Shown here piece by piece: positions 35,817-48,730 of a DNA stretch of 64,000 bases. Source of the DNA: Rhopalosiphum padi (Eukaryota > Arthropoda > Insecta > Hemiptera > Aphididae); contig NC_083597.1 of assembly GCF_020882245.1 (NCBI RefSeq), forward strand, positions 32,218,652-32,282,651. Direction: 5' to 3'. Position 1 is the first letter of the stretch, and each line of letters begins with the position of its first letter. The position numbers and the translations under genes are program-made. The notes below the pieces were generated by a model. It was given only the letters and a program-made list of their open reading frames with translations, searched no databases and was not told the DNA's origin.

Positions 35817-38547
35817 TGTTTATCATAGGTTTACATATAAATAAGTATTTAACTATTTTAAGGTAACAACTAAAAAGTAGCAATTATATTTATATGATTA
35901 AAACATGTTGTAATTTAATCTTAAATACCACTTTCGGATCTGAAATTTCAATTCATTCAGTTAAAAATTCTCAGATTTTCATAGCTTAAAACTATTTTGG
36001 TACCACCGTTGATGAATCAATATAGGTAGAATTATAAATATTTCATCAGAAGTAATAATATAATATTACTGTGTTCAATGTTTCAACTTGTAATAAGCAT
36101 ATGCAAATTATGTTGATATGCAACATTTCTTCAACATTGCAACATTTCAGGTATCTCTATATGGCAGTAGCCAGTAAGATTGAAAAAAAATTAGAAATAG
36201 ATATATATAATACATTAATACTTGACTCTTGGAAAGGCAAAGTTCAAAGAGATTGTAAAATATGATAAAAATGTATTTAAAGTAGTTAAAAATTGTGTTT
36301 TGTATTGAAAGAGGATTTAGTTATTTTTAAATTGAAAAATATAATTTTAATTTTATATTTTATGCCACTATGATTTTATTATTTGATATCAATATTGAAC
36401 TCTTATTTAATTAATTATAAATTATTATCATTTACAGTTATGAGGATCAGAAATAGTGCAATAAGTTTTTGTGAATTTTTATGTCACAGACTTTTTTTAA
36501 ATTAATTTTAATTACTTATGAATACAAAATTATAAGTATAACTGTCAACAGTGAGTTGTCAAAGTATTATAAAAAAAAAAATATGGGTTCAATATTAGCA
36601 TAATTAATAAAATATTTGGTTTAGGACTATTTACCTGGTTTAAAATAAAAATGTCTGTTTTATAAAAATTATGAATTATTTTTATTTTTTAAGGTCATGT
36701 AATAAAACAGAAAACAATTTTCATTTTTAGATGTAAAGGTACTTAAAAGTTTAAAATTATATAAAAAAAAAACACAAAATTTTACGTAAAAAATTAGTGT
36801 AGTATGTTTAATGGGTCACCAGATATTAACCTCATTGATCTAAGATTTTTAATAAAATCTATGTATTGCACAAATTATAAGGTTAATCACTGCTTGAAAA
36901 AATTAAAATTTAAAGAGTGCTCTAAAAGTATTTTAATTATTTAATCAATGGCAATGTGTAAAAAGCATATTAAATAACACTTAACATATTTGAATATGTT
37001 AAATATTTATTTTATTTTACCATGACAAACTTATTACACTTACATTTTAAAAAATAAATAAATAAACGCAATAGCGATAAAAAAAAAAGGAAATAAAAAA
37101 AATACAAGACACTATTAACTACTTGGTTTTTAGTGTTTTTTCCTTTTGGCAATAAATTAAAATTAATAATGATAACTTAACTTATAATTAATTAATATGA
37201 TTAGAAATTCGACAAAAACAGCGATATTCTTTTGACTGCAATATTTTTTAATATTTTTTCCTTATTTCCTTAATAGTTATCGAACAACGATAATTTTAAG
37301 ACCTTATCGTTACGTAAGACCTAAAGTTGTAATATTTTATAATTATAATTTATAACCATAGTAAAAGTACCTATATGATACAGTGTGTGACATCAAACTG
37401 TTGCCGAAAAAAAAAAAATTATAATTATAATTGTAAATTATGTAATTTCTATTTTATATTTACATAATAATATTAGATGGTAAGATGTAATCCTATTGAT
37501 AATTTTTTTTTAATTATAAAATATACGTACTATAGAAAAAATTCAAAAAATGACTGCAACACACACTCAAAAACAAAAACAAAATGAAAGTAGAACACAA
37601 AATCATTACAATAATCGATAAGATTCTCTAAGTACTGAATGTATTAAAATGTTTACAAAGATGTTTGGTTAAGCAAAAAAATGTAATTATAAATTTGATA
37701 TTTTGTACATACTATTAGTATTATTATTAATAAATCTATATATATATATGTATGTATAAATATGTTACATACATGCATATAAATATACAATTTTTTCGTT
37801 TATTCTTAAGTAACTAAAAGTAAAATGAATACTTTTAATTAATTTTATATTTTGTATGTTCATAAATTATTATACAGCTGATCATTCAAGTTGAAAAAAA
37901 AAATGTATTTTCTAACAATTAACCATGTGGTTGTTGACAATGTTCATTGAATTTAAATATTATATTCAATGACTTTTCTTTTTAATAGAAATAATTAGTC
38001 TTTTAGGAAAAAATATATATTTATAAAAATATTAAATCATAAAACTAAAAAAGGTTTCTAAGTCAATAGTTCTTTAGGTATTAAGATAAATTGTCTGTAT
38101 CAGATAGCTAACATATTAGAACACAACACATGGTATAGTATACAGCTAATGCATATAAAAAAGTCTTACTCCATATTTAATTAACCCAAAAAACATGTAT
38201 ATGAAGATTAGATAAATTGAAATAAGACATTCTTATAAACATAAATTATAACACATCCATGAAAGATCTAGGTAAGACTTAATAAACATTTTGCCTTGTA
38301 TTGATGCATTAACAATTAAATTATCAGAATTATAGGAAAATGCAAATATTAAATTTTGTGTGTAATTCGCCATAAATATGCATACTGTGTTAGCTATACC
38401 GTATAAAATTATAAAGAAACTGAAAATATTACCACCACCATTATTATCAGTAAGAGTTGCAGGATATTCAATGGCGTAGGTAAATCCATTTAGGGAATCA
38501 AAAATTTATTTTAGTAATTCGTGGACATTTAAAGAATTAAGTAATTA

Positions 38548-38579
<32 letters not shown>

Positions 38580-39875
38580 AAAATAATGACCACCTTTAGA
38601 TATATATAGTGGCAAAACTTATGGTTTTATCAGATTCATAATGCTAACGTAATGGTTTTGTTTACAAAGTAACAATAAAATTAATATTAATTAAAATTAA
38701 CTATTCAATGAATGCTTGACAGTTTAAAAACAACACAAATAACTCACACGTATATTTTAATAGGTATAAATGCTTTTTAAAAAACTGGTTATGTAATATA
38801 AAAATGTGTATGTGTGCGTTAGAATGTAAAAAAAAAAATTTAAAAGTAAAATATATATTAAAAGAATATTGTTTATAATAAAAACCAAAGATGTGTATGA
38901 TCAGAGCACAACCCTCATGAAGGCCGTCCGTGGTGTTACAAAATGTTAAGACGATTCTAAATATTTTAAGAAGTCAACCTCAATGTTTAACCCAAAATCT
39001 TTCACTTATAAACATATACACATTGAGTGTAATAATTAAATATAAATGGGTATCAGCAAAGAGAAACAACCGACCATTGTATTGAGAACAAACTGTTAAT
39101 AGATTAACTTCTTATTGTAAAATAACGCCTGTATATTTTAAAAACCAACATCGGTGTAAAATCTAAAACTTTTCGGTGAAAATAATATATAGTTCAGATT
39201 TATTTGAAAAATGCACACAGTTCTGATTATATATTTTAATTCTAAGAACTAAATTTTAATATTATACACAAGATTTAATTTACTAGTATTTACACAGAAA
39301 AGTATATAAAGTTGTTTTTTGTTGTTTTAAAAATTATTTTTAATATGAACACTCGTTAAAAAAACTTTTTAGGAATATAATTTTTTTTTTTAGCGTTTTA
39401 TAACTTTAAATACTGATCTATTCTAGTTATATGACTTAGATATAAATATTCATAATTATTTTAGTTTGTATGTATGTATATATATATATACATATCTGTA
39501 TATTATATGTTGTAAAATATAATTGTTAACACTACGTTTCCATAGATAGTTTGTGTTGCCACGGTTTTGTTTTTTTGAGCACCTAAACAGCCGCGGACAC
39601 TTGTCCCAAAATGCGCGAAACGGAAGACCTTCAAGTCGGGTGGTATTTGATTTTGAATAATGCAACTTAGAGATTACTTATAGTGATAAAAACAAAACAT
39701 TTCATTTCGCGTGAGTGGTCCCCCGTTAAGAAAAAAATGTTTGAACTGTTTTTTACTTTATTTGGTTTTTTGATGTATTTTTATTTATTTATTTATTTAG
39801 CTGTTTTTGGGGTTTTTTATTTGTAATTCAGGGACCGTTTGGCGTTGACTTCATAGGTCTCATTAGAGGGCCAAC
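35817..39875. other. Intergenic DNA and G-beta 3' UTR
   Basis: The part nearest 39875 must hold the 3' UTR of the minus-strand G-beta gene. A GC-richer block at 39540-39660 probably belongs to it, and a 69-codon frame there is a shadow. The rest is AT-rich with no exon. Confidence 0.45.
38548..38578. repeat. (AAT)n microsatellite
   Basis: About ten uninterrupted trinucleotide units in intergenic DNA. Confidence 0.9.
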
Positions 39876-42800
39876 TCAGTTCCAAATACGTAAAAAGCTA
39901 TCCCAAGAACCGGTAGCAACAGCCATGCCATCTTCAGTTACTCCCAGGCAACTGACTCGGTTGTCATGACCAGCCAATATACCTAAAATAAAATAATAAT
40001 AATTTAATGGTATTTAAAAATAAAAATATTTCAAGTAACATAATATTAATAATAATTTTTACATCAATGATGTATAAAATAAATTATTACTAGGGCAAGA
40101 AATAGACTAAGTACACCTTAAAAGAATCTAAAAATATGTCAAAAATAATTATTTTATTAATTCTTTAATAATATATAAAATAACAAAACATTAGATCTAA
40201 CAAATTATCTGTTATAAAAATTCTAGAGAATTAAATTTTTACATTTGCATACCATTCACATATTTGAAGTTAAACATAAAAAATATCCTGACTACTAAAA
40301 ATGTTATAGTTTTAATCATTAGATGTTATATTGCTTAGTTACTAATGTTATTGTATATTAAATATTTAAATAAATAATGTTTATTTTATTATAACATGGC
40401 TAGAGCAAATGTATCTGTAAGTGATGATCAGAATTTCAGAAGTCGTTGTGAGCAAGAACAAAAAGCTTTTGATGATTGGCCTAATAAATGGGAGTGGATA
40501 TTGGATGAATATAAGTACTGCTGTAATAAATCATACTTAATTTATTTATTGACATATTTTCAAACAAAATAGAGAAAGAAATGAAAAATTAAATGCAGTA
40601 AAAAAAAATGCAATGATGAGAGAGGGTAATTTAAACACAGATCTTAGAAGTGTGCTACCTTTTCCTAATACGACATCTAGAGAAGTATATAATTAAAAAT
40701 ACTACAAAATTATAATTTATAAGACATTTATTAATTTTTTTAGATTGGTTGGTTATCAAGTAAACAAGAATTTCAGTTGGAAATATTTGGGCCATACGTT
40801 ACACATATACCAATTGAAATAAAATTAAATTATAAGAATGATTTATAATGGTACATAATATATTAATGTTGCATATACTACGATTTATCCAGGAAAATAA
40901 GTCTTTATATAGTATACTAAAATTTGGAAAAATAAATATATATTTTTAAAATTATTTATAAATGTAAAAGGTTTTTAATAAGGTACAATAATTTATATTT
41001 ATATAATATTATATAATATTATTATATATTATTATATAATTTTTATTTAATAAACTTGCAATATTTCTTTAAAAAATTATAAAAATAATGATTTATAATT
41101 TCAAGTTACTTACAATCCAAAATTGTATTCAAGATATGTTATCCAGTATAAATTTAAACTTAAGAGGTGTGTTTTCAAATATTTTTAGAAGAACGATATT
41201 AACTGTTTGTCTTAAGTATGTTTTTACAATAGATTATTTATAACTAGATAAAATATTAAGAACATAAATACCTAATATCTTTTATATTATTAATTTTTTT
41301 AATTTCTGATCTTTTAATAATCATTAACAATGTTTAATGTTTGTAGAGATTTTTTTTGTAATTATTAATTTAAAATAAATTTAAACTAACCGGCACGTTC
41401 AGCTTTCATTGAGTCCCAAACATTGCAGTTGAAATCATCATAACCTGCCAATAGTAGACGTCCTGATTTTGAAAATGATACAGATGTTATGCCACATATT
41501 ATGTTGTCGTGTGAGTACATGGCTAATTCTTGGTCAGACCGAATATCAAATAAACGACATGTAGCATCATCTGAGCCAGTAGCAAAGGCATAGCCATTTG
41601 GGAAAAACTAAACAAAAATATCAAAACATTTTAAAATTAGAAAACCTAAGATGCATATAATTATAATATTATATAAATAATTATTAAAAATAGTATGCAT
41701 TTATTTAAAAATAAGTCAATAATGTTATTGCAAATAATTTATTACCGTAACAGCATTGATATCAGATTCGTGTCCTGGGAACGTTTGTTTGCATGTTCCA
41801 TCTCGAACATCCCATAACTGAAAATTAAATAATAATAATTAAGTTTTATTTTATTTGAAAACAATAAATTATAAATACTTTTGCTGAAGCGTCACAAGCT
41901 CCTGATACAAATGTTCGCATATCAGGTGACATAGACAGAGACATAACATCGCCAGTATGTCCAATGAACGATGAACACTGTTGGCCAGTTTCGATATCCC
42001 ATAATGCACTATAAAACAATAATTTTTGTAATAATGAAATGTAATTTAACTACAAAATTTAAATATTTACCATGACATATCTCCAGAGCTGGTGACAATT
42101 TGGTTATCATCAAGGAATCTACAACATGATAAGTAACCTGTGTGCCCTGGCAGTTCTCGGCTAACTCTTACATTACCTTCTCTTGTTTTTAAACTAAAAA
42201 TATTACAATAAATAAAGATAATTTTCTTTAAAATCTAATTTTGGTTAAATTATTAAGAAATTATATAGCATACCTATAAATTGAACATATGTTGTCTAAA
42301 CCACCACAAGCAACGAAACTGCCGGATGGGGCATATGCACACGTCATCACCCAGCTAGACCTAAGTGGTATGGCGTGTACCTTATTTGTCGTATAACTAT
42401 CCCATACAATAAGCTTTCCATCTTGTGAGGCTGATACTAGGTTTCTAGAGCAAAATTATTTAGTAAATAGTAAGTTTTAAAAGTATATAATACATATTAT
42501 ACATAATAGGTTAAGAACAATGATACAGAAAGAATAAAAATAAACATCTTAATATTCTAATAACAATTGTATACTCATACTATATTTTTAAAATATATAA
42601 AATTATGAAGTTTTTTTTTGAAGTAAACCATTAATACTAATACCCATTACACAATTACTATTAAAATATTACATTATTTATATATATTTTTTTTTTTTGA
42701 AATTTGTCATAATTAGATCTATAAATTAGACAATTTTACTATACATTTTTATCAATATTAATATGTAAGGCATTACTTTCTCAAAAGTTTTGAATTACCT

Positions 42801-45800
42801 GGAGTCAGAGCCCCAATGCATGGCATATATTTTGGCGAGATGTCCACGGAGGGTACGTCTCGTTCGCATTTGTATCCGGCCGACCGGTTCCATGCTGGTG
42901 GTCGCTTGCGACAGACTTGTGTCGCATGCTGCTTTTCTCGCATCCTATAAAAAATAAAATTTTGAATCAAACTAATTTTACCCATTGATTTTGATTAGAA
43001 ATCCATGTACATATATACAATATATACACGGCAATATAATTAAAACAACTAATATTATATTTATTTCATGTGCCTCTGTGTCCAACCTAATACTTGTAAA
43101 ATGAACCTATTAGACATATGTTATATAATGCCAATACAGACGCCATTTTTCTTTTTTTAATGCCTTATATATTAGTTAGCATTTTTGATCATTTTCATTT
43201 GTACTGTTTTTTTGTTGTATATAATACTCTTAATTTCATATTTTATAAAATCTTTCTTAATAATTTCTGCTTTGTCGTTATATAATATTTTTAATTTATA
43301 TATTTATATCTTAATTCTTAATAGTTTTATTTATATTTTCTTTTTTTTTTGTAAACCATGCACTTGTTATTCTTACGTTTAATATACAAAAGGCCTCATC
43401 CCATATATATTCTAAAATAATTCATAATTCATGTTTATTATAGTAAAGTATGATTAAACAAACTATAATAACAAGCATTTTTGTTTGATATTAATTTTTT
43501 TTATCATTATAACTATATTGTATATTGGACATTGTCTGTTGGAATTATAAATAAATATAAACATTTGATTCATAGTTTAAAATTTAAATGCATAATGACT
43601 AATATACTTGTCAAACAAATTGTTGAACAGTAGTATTATATGACATATATATATAATAAATTTAATACACAATATATATAAAAATTGTGACAGGAAATTA
43701 TTTTTTTTATTCATCATTATTAATATATTCAATATAGGTACATTCTAACAAGTGTCCATTTGGAGACTAATGAATACATATAAGAATATAATTATCTCCA
43801 TTCTGCATTGCGTACATGCACCAAAATATATTAAGCAAGTATCTACAATGCAATTGAATAACAGATAATGGTTTTAATTAAGTTTTATTACACATTATTG
43901 AAAATAAAATAAACATTGAATTTAATTATTAATTTTAACACAACTAATGTAATATTACATAAATAAAATATATCTACTACACTATTAGAGAAATAAAAGA
44001 ATAATTGTAATTTTTTTGTAAAGAGAATAATAAACTGGAGATATTATACATAATATGGTATAATAAATAATAACAATTACAAAATCCAACATTTTTTTTA
44101 AGAGTATGCAATATATTCATACCATATTATATTATAATATAATTTAATTAAAAAATAAAAATTTGTCTTAATAATTTTACAATAAAATATTCTATGTTAT
44201 TATTACTACTTCTTGAATTAATTGTGTAACGGTAGACTATAATAACATAATCACTAAACACAGTTAAAAGGGCGTTTTCGACGTTTTCGTATTCGTGATG
44301 TTATAATATATTTTCATAGTTATAATAAAGGCACTAATGAATATTAAAATTGTAAGTAATGACTAATAATATAAAATAATGAAATAATTATGTGAAAAAA
44401 AAAATATGATTGGAAGTTGATATTATGTTAATATTACATCATAATAGAATAGGTAACAGACTCATCATTCATATACTAGGGGTGTGTGTATAATAATAGT
44501 AATAAAATAATATAACTAGCCACTAGGTATGATTTAAATATTAAAATTATACAGCTATATCAATCGATATAAAATTTGCAATCAAGAAGTTTCCATTCGA
44601 ATAATAAATAATAACCCTTTCCGATTATCAACCGAAGTGATACGAATAATTTTTTTGGGAATAATTGAGATTTGAGTCGAGGATACGGAGTCCAACTAGT
44701 CCGAGTATTTTATGGCGTAGTATAAACGAAGTCTCGTGTGCACACGATATACATGTATCGATTATTACACAGGGCGAACAAACTAGCGTATTCGATTCTA
44801 TATTGTAATCAGATTTTTCTACACAGTTCGATTAAAATTCAAAGAATAATAAACCTATAATTGATTTTTTTGTTGAAACATCCTTCTCGTTTGCGAAATA
44901 TAATATTATTTATGGTTATTATTATTATCCAGACTGGGAAAATTGGCCAGTGTGAACGATCTCTCGTCGTGCAGTTATAGTCAAACGACAACGACGGCGG
45001 CGCACCCGCGCGCGAGACGGCGGCTACGCGCCATATTGATCGACGTGCAAACGGGCGCGCGCGCGAGATAGTCACAGCGGCGGCGGCGGGCGGTGGAGGA
45101 GAGGTCGGTCGCCGCCGCCGCCACCGTATACGAGAGCAGCAGATACGGAGGAGCAGAGTGGCGTGGCCGGGGGAGCGAGACTGCCGGCCGGCTTTCGCAT
45201 GACCCCTTCGCTGGCCACCACCAACGACGACGACGACGACGACGATGACGACGCCGCCGGCCGCCGCCGTTCTCCTCTTCGCGTGTCGCCGTCACCGTAT
45301 ACCGCACCGCAAAAGCTCTCTGTGCACTACACGCTAACGCCCTCCGCCTACGCCACCGACCCGCTCGATTCACCAAGCGAGCGCCGACTTGTAGACGTGT
45401 GCGTGCAGTGTGTGCGTGGCGTTGGCCACACAGCCGCAGCGTATATTATTATACTTGTACACACATAAAATAATGCCGCGGCGTTTTAATAGCAGCTCCG
45501 CGCTTATATATAACCGCAGAGTGTTATTATACAGCACGATTGTTACTATTATTTTTATATATCATCAAACCGGCCCGGCGACGACGATTTTACATTTTTT
45601 TATACCCTCCATAGGACCGCTGCACATAATATATTGTGCTCGCTTACACGCATATTATAATATTATATACGCTATTCGACTGGGTTATACGTTCGGCTTT
45701 TAAAGTATAGAAGAAAAGAAACAATTATATCCTTCGACCGGATAAGACGTTTCATCCCGGTGTTACGCGTGTATGGAATATAGATGGTTGTGTGTGTGAC

Positions 45801-46852
45801 GGTTACGAGTGGATCTCGAGAGCGCAACACGTGATTGCCGCACGAATACGCAACGGGTTTTTGACGGATACTATACATCGTAATATTATTATTATATTTA
45901 TCGACATTTAGATACAGAAATATGTCTTGTGGTTGCATTTTTTTATGTAAAACTTCATTATCACAACAAGTATTTCAACAATAAACTTTACAAAATATCT
46001 AAAATTGCTTAGGGGGTACTTAAATTGGGGATCAGATAAATAAAAGTTTACCGAAATAAAATAAAAATAATAACAAATATTATGTAGATATTCACAAGGG
46101 ATAGGGGTTCCTGGTGTCCTAAAATAAATTAAGATTCTTTAGTCAGGAGTTAGTATTTTAGACTACATTTTTCTAGAATGCAAAACAAAAAAATGAATGA
46201 TGAAATTATTCCATGTTATTGCATAATGTAATATAAAGGTACAACATTTTACATTTTTGTGTAAAAATCATCTTTCACAATAGACGCAGTATACCCACCT
46301 ATGATCTATCTAAGTTTATACTATTTACAAAACAATAAATGGCTTCAAATGTTTATTTAGATTTATTAATAAATGAATTCAATAATTTACGTAATATGCT
46401 CTGATTGTATTGTATAATTAATTATTAATTAACATAACTTGGCTTTGGTAGGATTGTAGGAGGGCCTAAAAATACTGTAGGCTCCACCTGAACTGCAGGT
46501 CTGCACAGGCATATAATGAACAAGATAATAATCAAAGAGCATTTGTATGGTATTTATACATTTTGATTAATGTGTTGTGTTCTCATTTATAAACAAGTAC
46601 CTATTGTTTATAGTTATAATAAAAAGATTTTAAAAATATAACACAAAAATATATTTATTTAGACATATTAATATTATTCATTTTGACTTCAGAGGTCTTA
46701 AGTGAAGTATAAAAGTATTAAAATAGTTTAATAATAATTAATTTAGTGTACATGATAAAATATTGTATGATTATTATTTATTATAAGATACTTACTCGTA
46801 TGGCATTTTTCAGCGTTTCAGCCTCTTGCCTTAATGAGTCCAGTTCATTCAT
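39876..46852 (-). CDS. Gbeta13F: Guanine nucleotide-binding protein subunit beta (GNB1 type)
   Basis: The beta subunit of heterotrimeric G proteins: it pairs with gamma at the inner plasma membrane and couples receptors to effectors. Eight coding exons: 46796-46852 (ATG 46850-46852), 42799-42944, 42274-42444, 42071-42193, 41879-42008, 41746-41817, 41391-41607 and 39876-39982 (stop 39876-39878). All junctions are GT-AG and in phase, giving 340 aa, exactly the usual length. The N-terminal coiled coil is [19 protein letters not shown]. Then seven WD40 blades follow, for example [73 protein letters not shown] and [17 protein letters not shown]; the protein ends FLRIWN. The sequence is of the GNB1-4 class (Drosophila Gbeta13F), not GNB5. 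Intron 1 (42945-46795) includes a GC-rich island. The last intron holds a nested gene on the other strand. An acceptor at 46893-46894 shows that the 5' UTR continues in upstream exons. Confidence 0.97.
40396..40848 (+). CDS. Nested three-exon gene, small protein of uncertain family
   Basis: Lies entirely inside the last intron of G-beta, on the opposite strand. Exons 40396-40514, 40573-40684 and 40744-40848 join in frame (phases 2 and 0) to give 111 aa. The introns are only 58 and 59 bp, with donors gtactg and gtatat and acceptors aaatag and ttttag. The product starts [20 protein letters not shown], has a Trp-rich stretch [15 protein letters not shown] (residues 25-39), a basic charged part, [15 protein letters not shown] and a C-terminal [14 protein letters not shown]. 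There is no signal peptide or membrane segment. The NW/KW stretch followed by an IGW motif recalls C20orf85/LLC1-type ciliary microtubule inner proteins, but this is only a resemblance from memory. Matching phases, two compact introns and a non-random protein make a real gene likely; expression in testis or ciliated cells would be the guess. Confidence 0.68.
44980..45470. promoter_or_regulatory. GC- and CpG-rich island in G-beta intron 1
   Basis: About 490 bp of GC-rich DNA in an otherwise AT-rich region: runs of gcgcgcgcgcg, ggcggcggcggg, ccgccgccgccg and a (GAC)n tract at about 45228-45252. Long open frames here (for example 44981-45376 on the minus strand and 45163-45468 on the plus strand) are low-complexity Arg/Ala/Asp frames that result from base composition. 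It may be an internal promoter or the start of a noncoding transcript; direction is unknown. Confidence 0.5.
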
Positions 46853-46892
46853 TGTGCACGGCTAGGGCCTCCGGTCTCGACCGACACAAATG
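46853..46892 (-). other. 5' UTR part of the G-beta start exon
   Basis: An acceptor (tttttag, AG at 46893-46894) lies 40 bases upstream of the ATG. The G-beta mRNA therefore has at least one more noncoding exon further upstream, at higher coordinates. Confidence 0.7.
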
Positions 46893-46894
46893 CT

Positions 46895-48537
46895 AAAAAA
46901 TAATATTATTTGTCAGTTAGTATTAAATATGCTGATGGGTAAAACATAATTATTACGTATGGATAAATCTTAAATTGTAATATATTTCATTATTTATTAA
47001 TCTATAAGTAATAAATATATAAAAACTTGAATTATAAGTATTTTGTTTAAATTTAATATTTATATTATTACGAATTTGTTACGATATAACAATCAAGAAT
47101 TGATTAAATACCAACCCATACAAGAAGAACGCATAGGTATTTTATAACGTTCAATGTCAGGGTAATAATGATGTATTGGTGATTTAGTCGTATTTTTCAT
47201 TAATAACAGTTAAAAAAATATATGTTTAAAAGTTTGAGAACCAATGCAATTAGCTTGTTTATCTATCAACACATGTAATTGACAGGATGAAGAGAAGGGT
47301 AGCATTAACTACTAGCGAAATTGACTTCCGTCAATAGACCACACGGTCTATGAATACATTCCAGCAGGCATGATAATGGGTTAGGGAGGGAACAAAATAC
47401 GGATACGTGACGTCAATTACCAATGAGTTTATAATTTCATGTGTCTAGTTTTTCAAGGCTCGGCACATTTTGACACGAAAACTCAACGACTTAACAATAA
47501 TTGACTAATTTCTTTCAAAAACCTTATTCTTAGACAATTAATTATTGAAATTATTAGGTAGATTATGCACGTTGACACCTTTGTGCATTACCAGGCATGT
47601 AAATCTAATGGGTTATTTTAATCAATTATTGTTATCTTTACAAGACACTAAACAAATACATAAATTAAGATAAAAATACTATTATTATTTATATTATACT
47701 TAAACGCTAATAATATGTATTTAAATCGTATACATTATGTAATTTATGATGTTTATCAAATAATAAATGGAATTCTTATTTTATAAGAATAAAATCGAAC
47801 CGTAAGAGAAATAATTCAGAATTTAAACTAAATATAATATAATACTTATTAATATGCCTAAAAATTGATATAATATAATTTGTTGTAATTTTAGAAAAAA
47901 ATGTATATTTCAAAAACTTAAAATATTTTATTTTCTCTATTATTACATATTATAACGACGTCATAAAAATACAATTACGCAATCCTCACATACATATTAA
48001 AAACATTTTTTTACCGATTTAACAAAGATAAAAAATTTTGTTTTTTTGTTCATTTTATTCAATTTCTTTAATGTACGAGAATAGACGATATTAAAACATT
48101 TATTACATTATTGAATTTGCATCTTGCTTCCGATTTTAAATTAATAAAATCGAAGGATTTTACATATTTCATATATATATATAATAGTGCCTTTCGTAAG
48201 ATGTAATATCGTAAGTGTGTATATAGTATATATAGAAAATTAATTGAATTATTATTATTAATTTCCCATCGAATCCCTTGTGGAGGGGTTATATTATATT
48301 ATATAGAATCGGTATGGTGGTTTTGACCGGTGACCGGATTGGTATAGCCACGATAATCCCGGTGGACGATGCGTGCACGTCGGAGTCACGAATGACCTGC
48401 CCGAAAGTTTGTGCGACAACTGGCATTATATAATAATTTCACTACACGGGGGCATGGAAAAATAATAATAATAATTTCTCTGAACATATAAAATAAAAAG
48501 GACAAAAATCCAAGTCCTCGGTGTATGATTAACTCAC
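46895..48537. other. Probable 5' UTR intron of G-beta, no gene seen
   Basis: AT-rich DNA without a convincing exon. If the upstream noncoding exon at 48538 is used, this is intron. Confidence 0.45.
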
Positions 48538-48730
48538 GCATTCTGGAGTAAGGGGTAGAAAGCGCAAGCGCGAAGCCGATCGATCATCGGGCGCAGAGCC
48601 GCGTGCTCGTTTTTTACCCAACCCGCCGCCGGCCGGCATCACGCTCATGTGTTCATACACACACACGCGCGCGCCCGCGCAAGCGCATGTTTCGCCCAAC
48701 AACGAACGCACGCGCACAGCACATACACTA
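48538..48730 (-). promoter_or_regulatory. Candidate G-beta promoter and noncoding first exon
   Basis: A GC-rich block contains alternating purine-pyrimidine runs (acacacacgcgcgcgc) at 48656-48676. On the minus strand it ends in a good donor (atgc|gtgagtt) at 48538. It is about 1.65 kb upstream of the acceptor at 46893-46894, so splicing to the G-beta start exon is plausible. Open frames over it are composition artefacts. Confidence 0.45.

Noticed and set aside
44981..45376. 131-codon minus-strand open frame, Arg-rich
   Set aside because: Low-complexity frame in a GC island; other frames over the same DNA are equally open, so it reflects base composition.
45163..45703. Open frames of 101 and 97 codons on the plus strand
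   Set aside because: Same GC island; poly-Asp from a (GAC)n repeat and no recognisable domain or splice structure.
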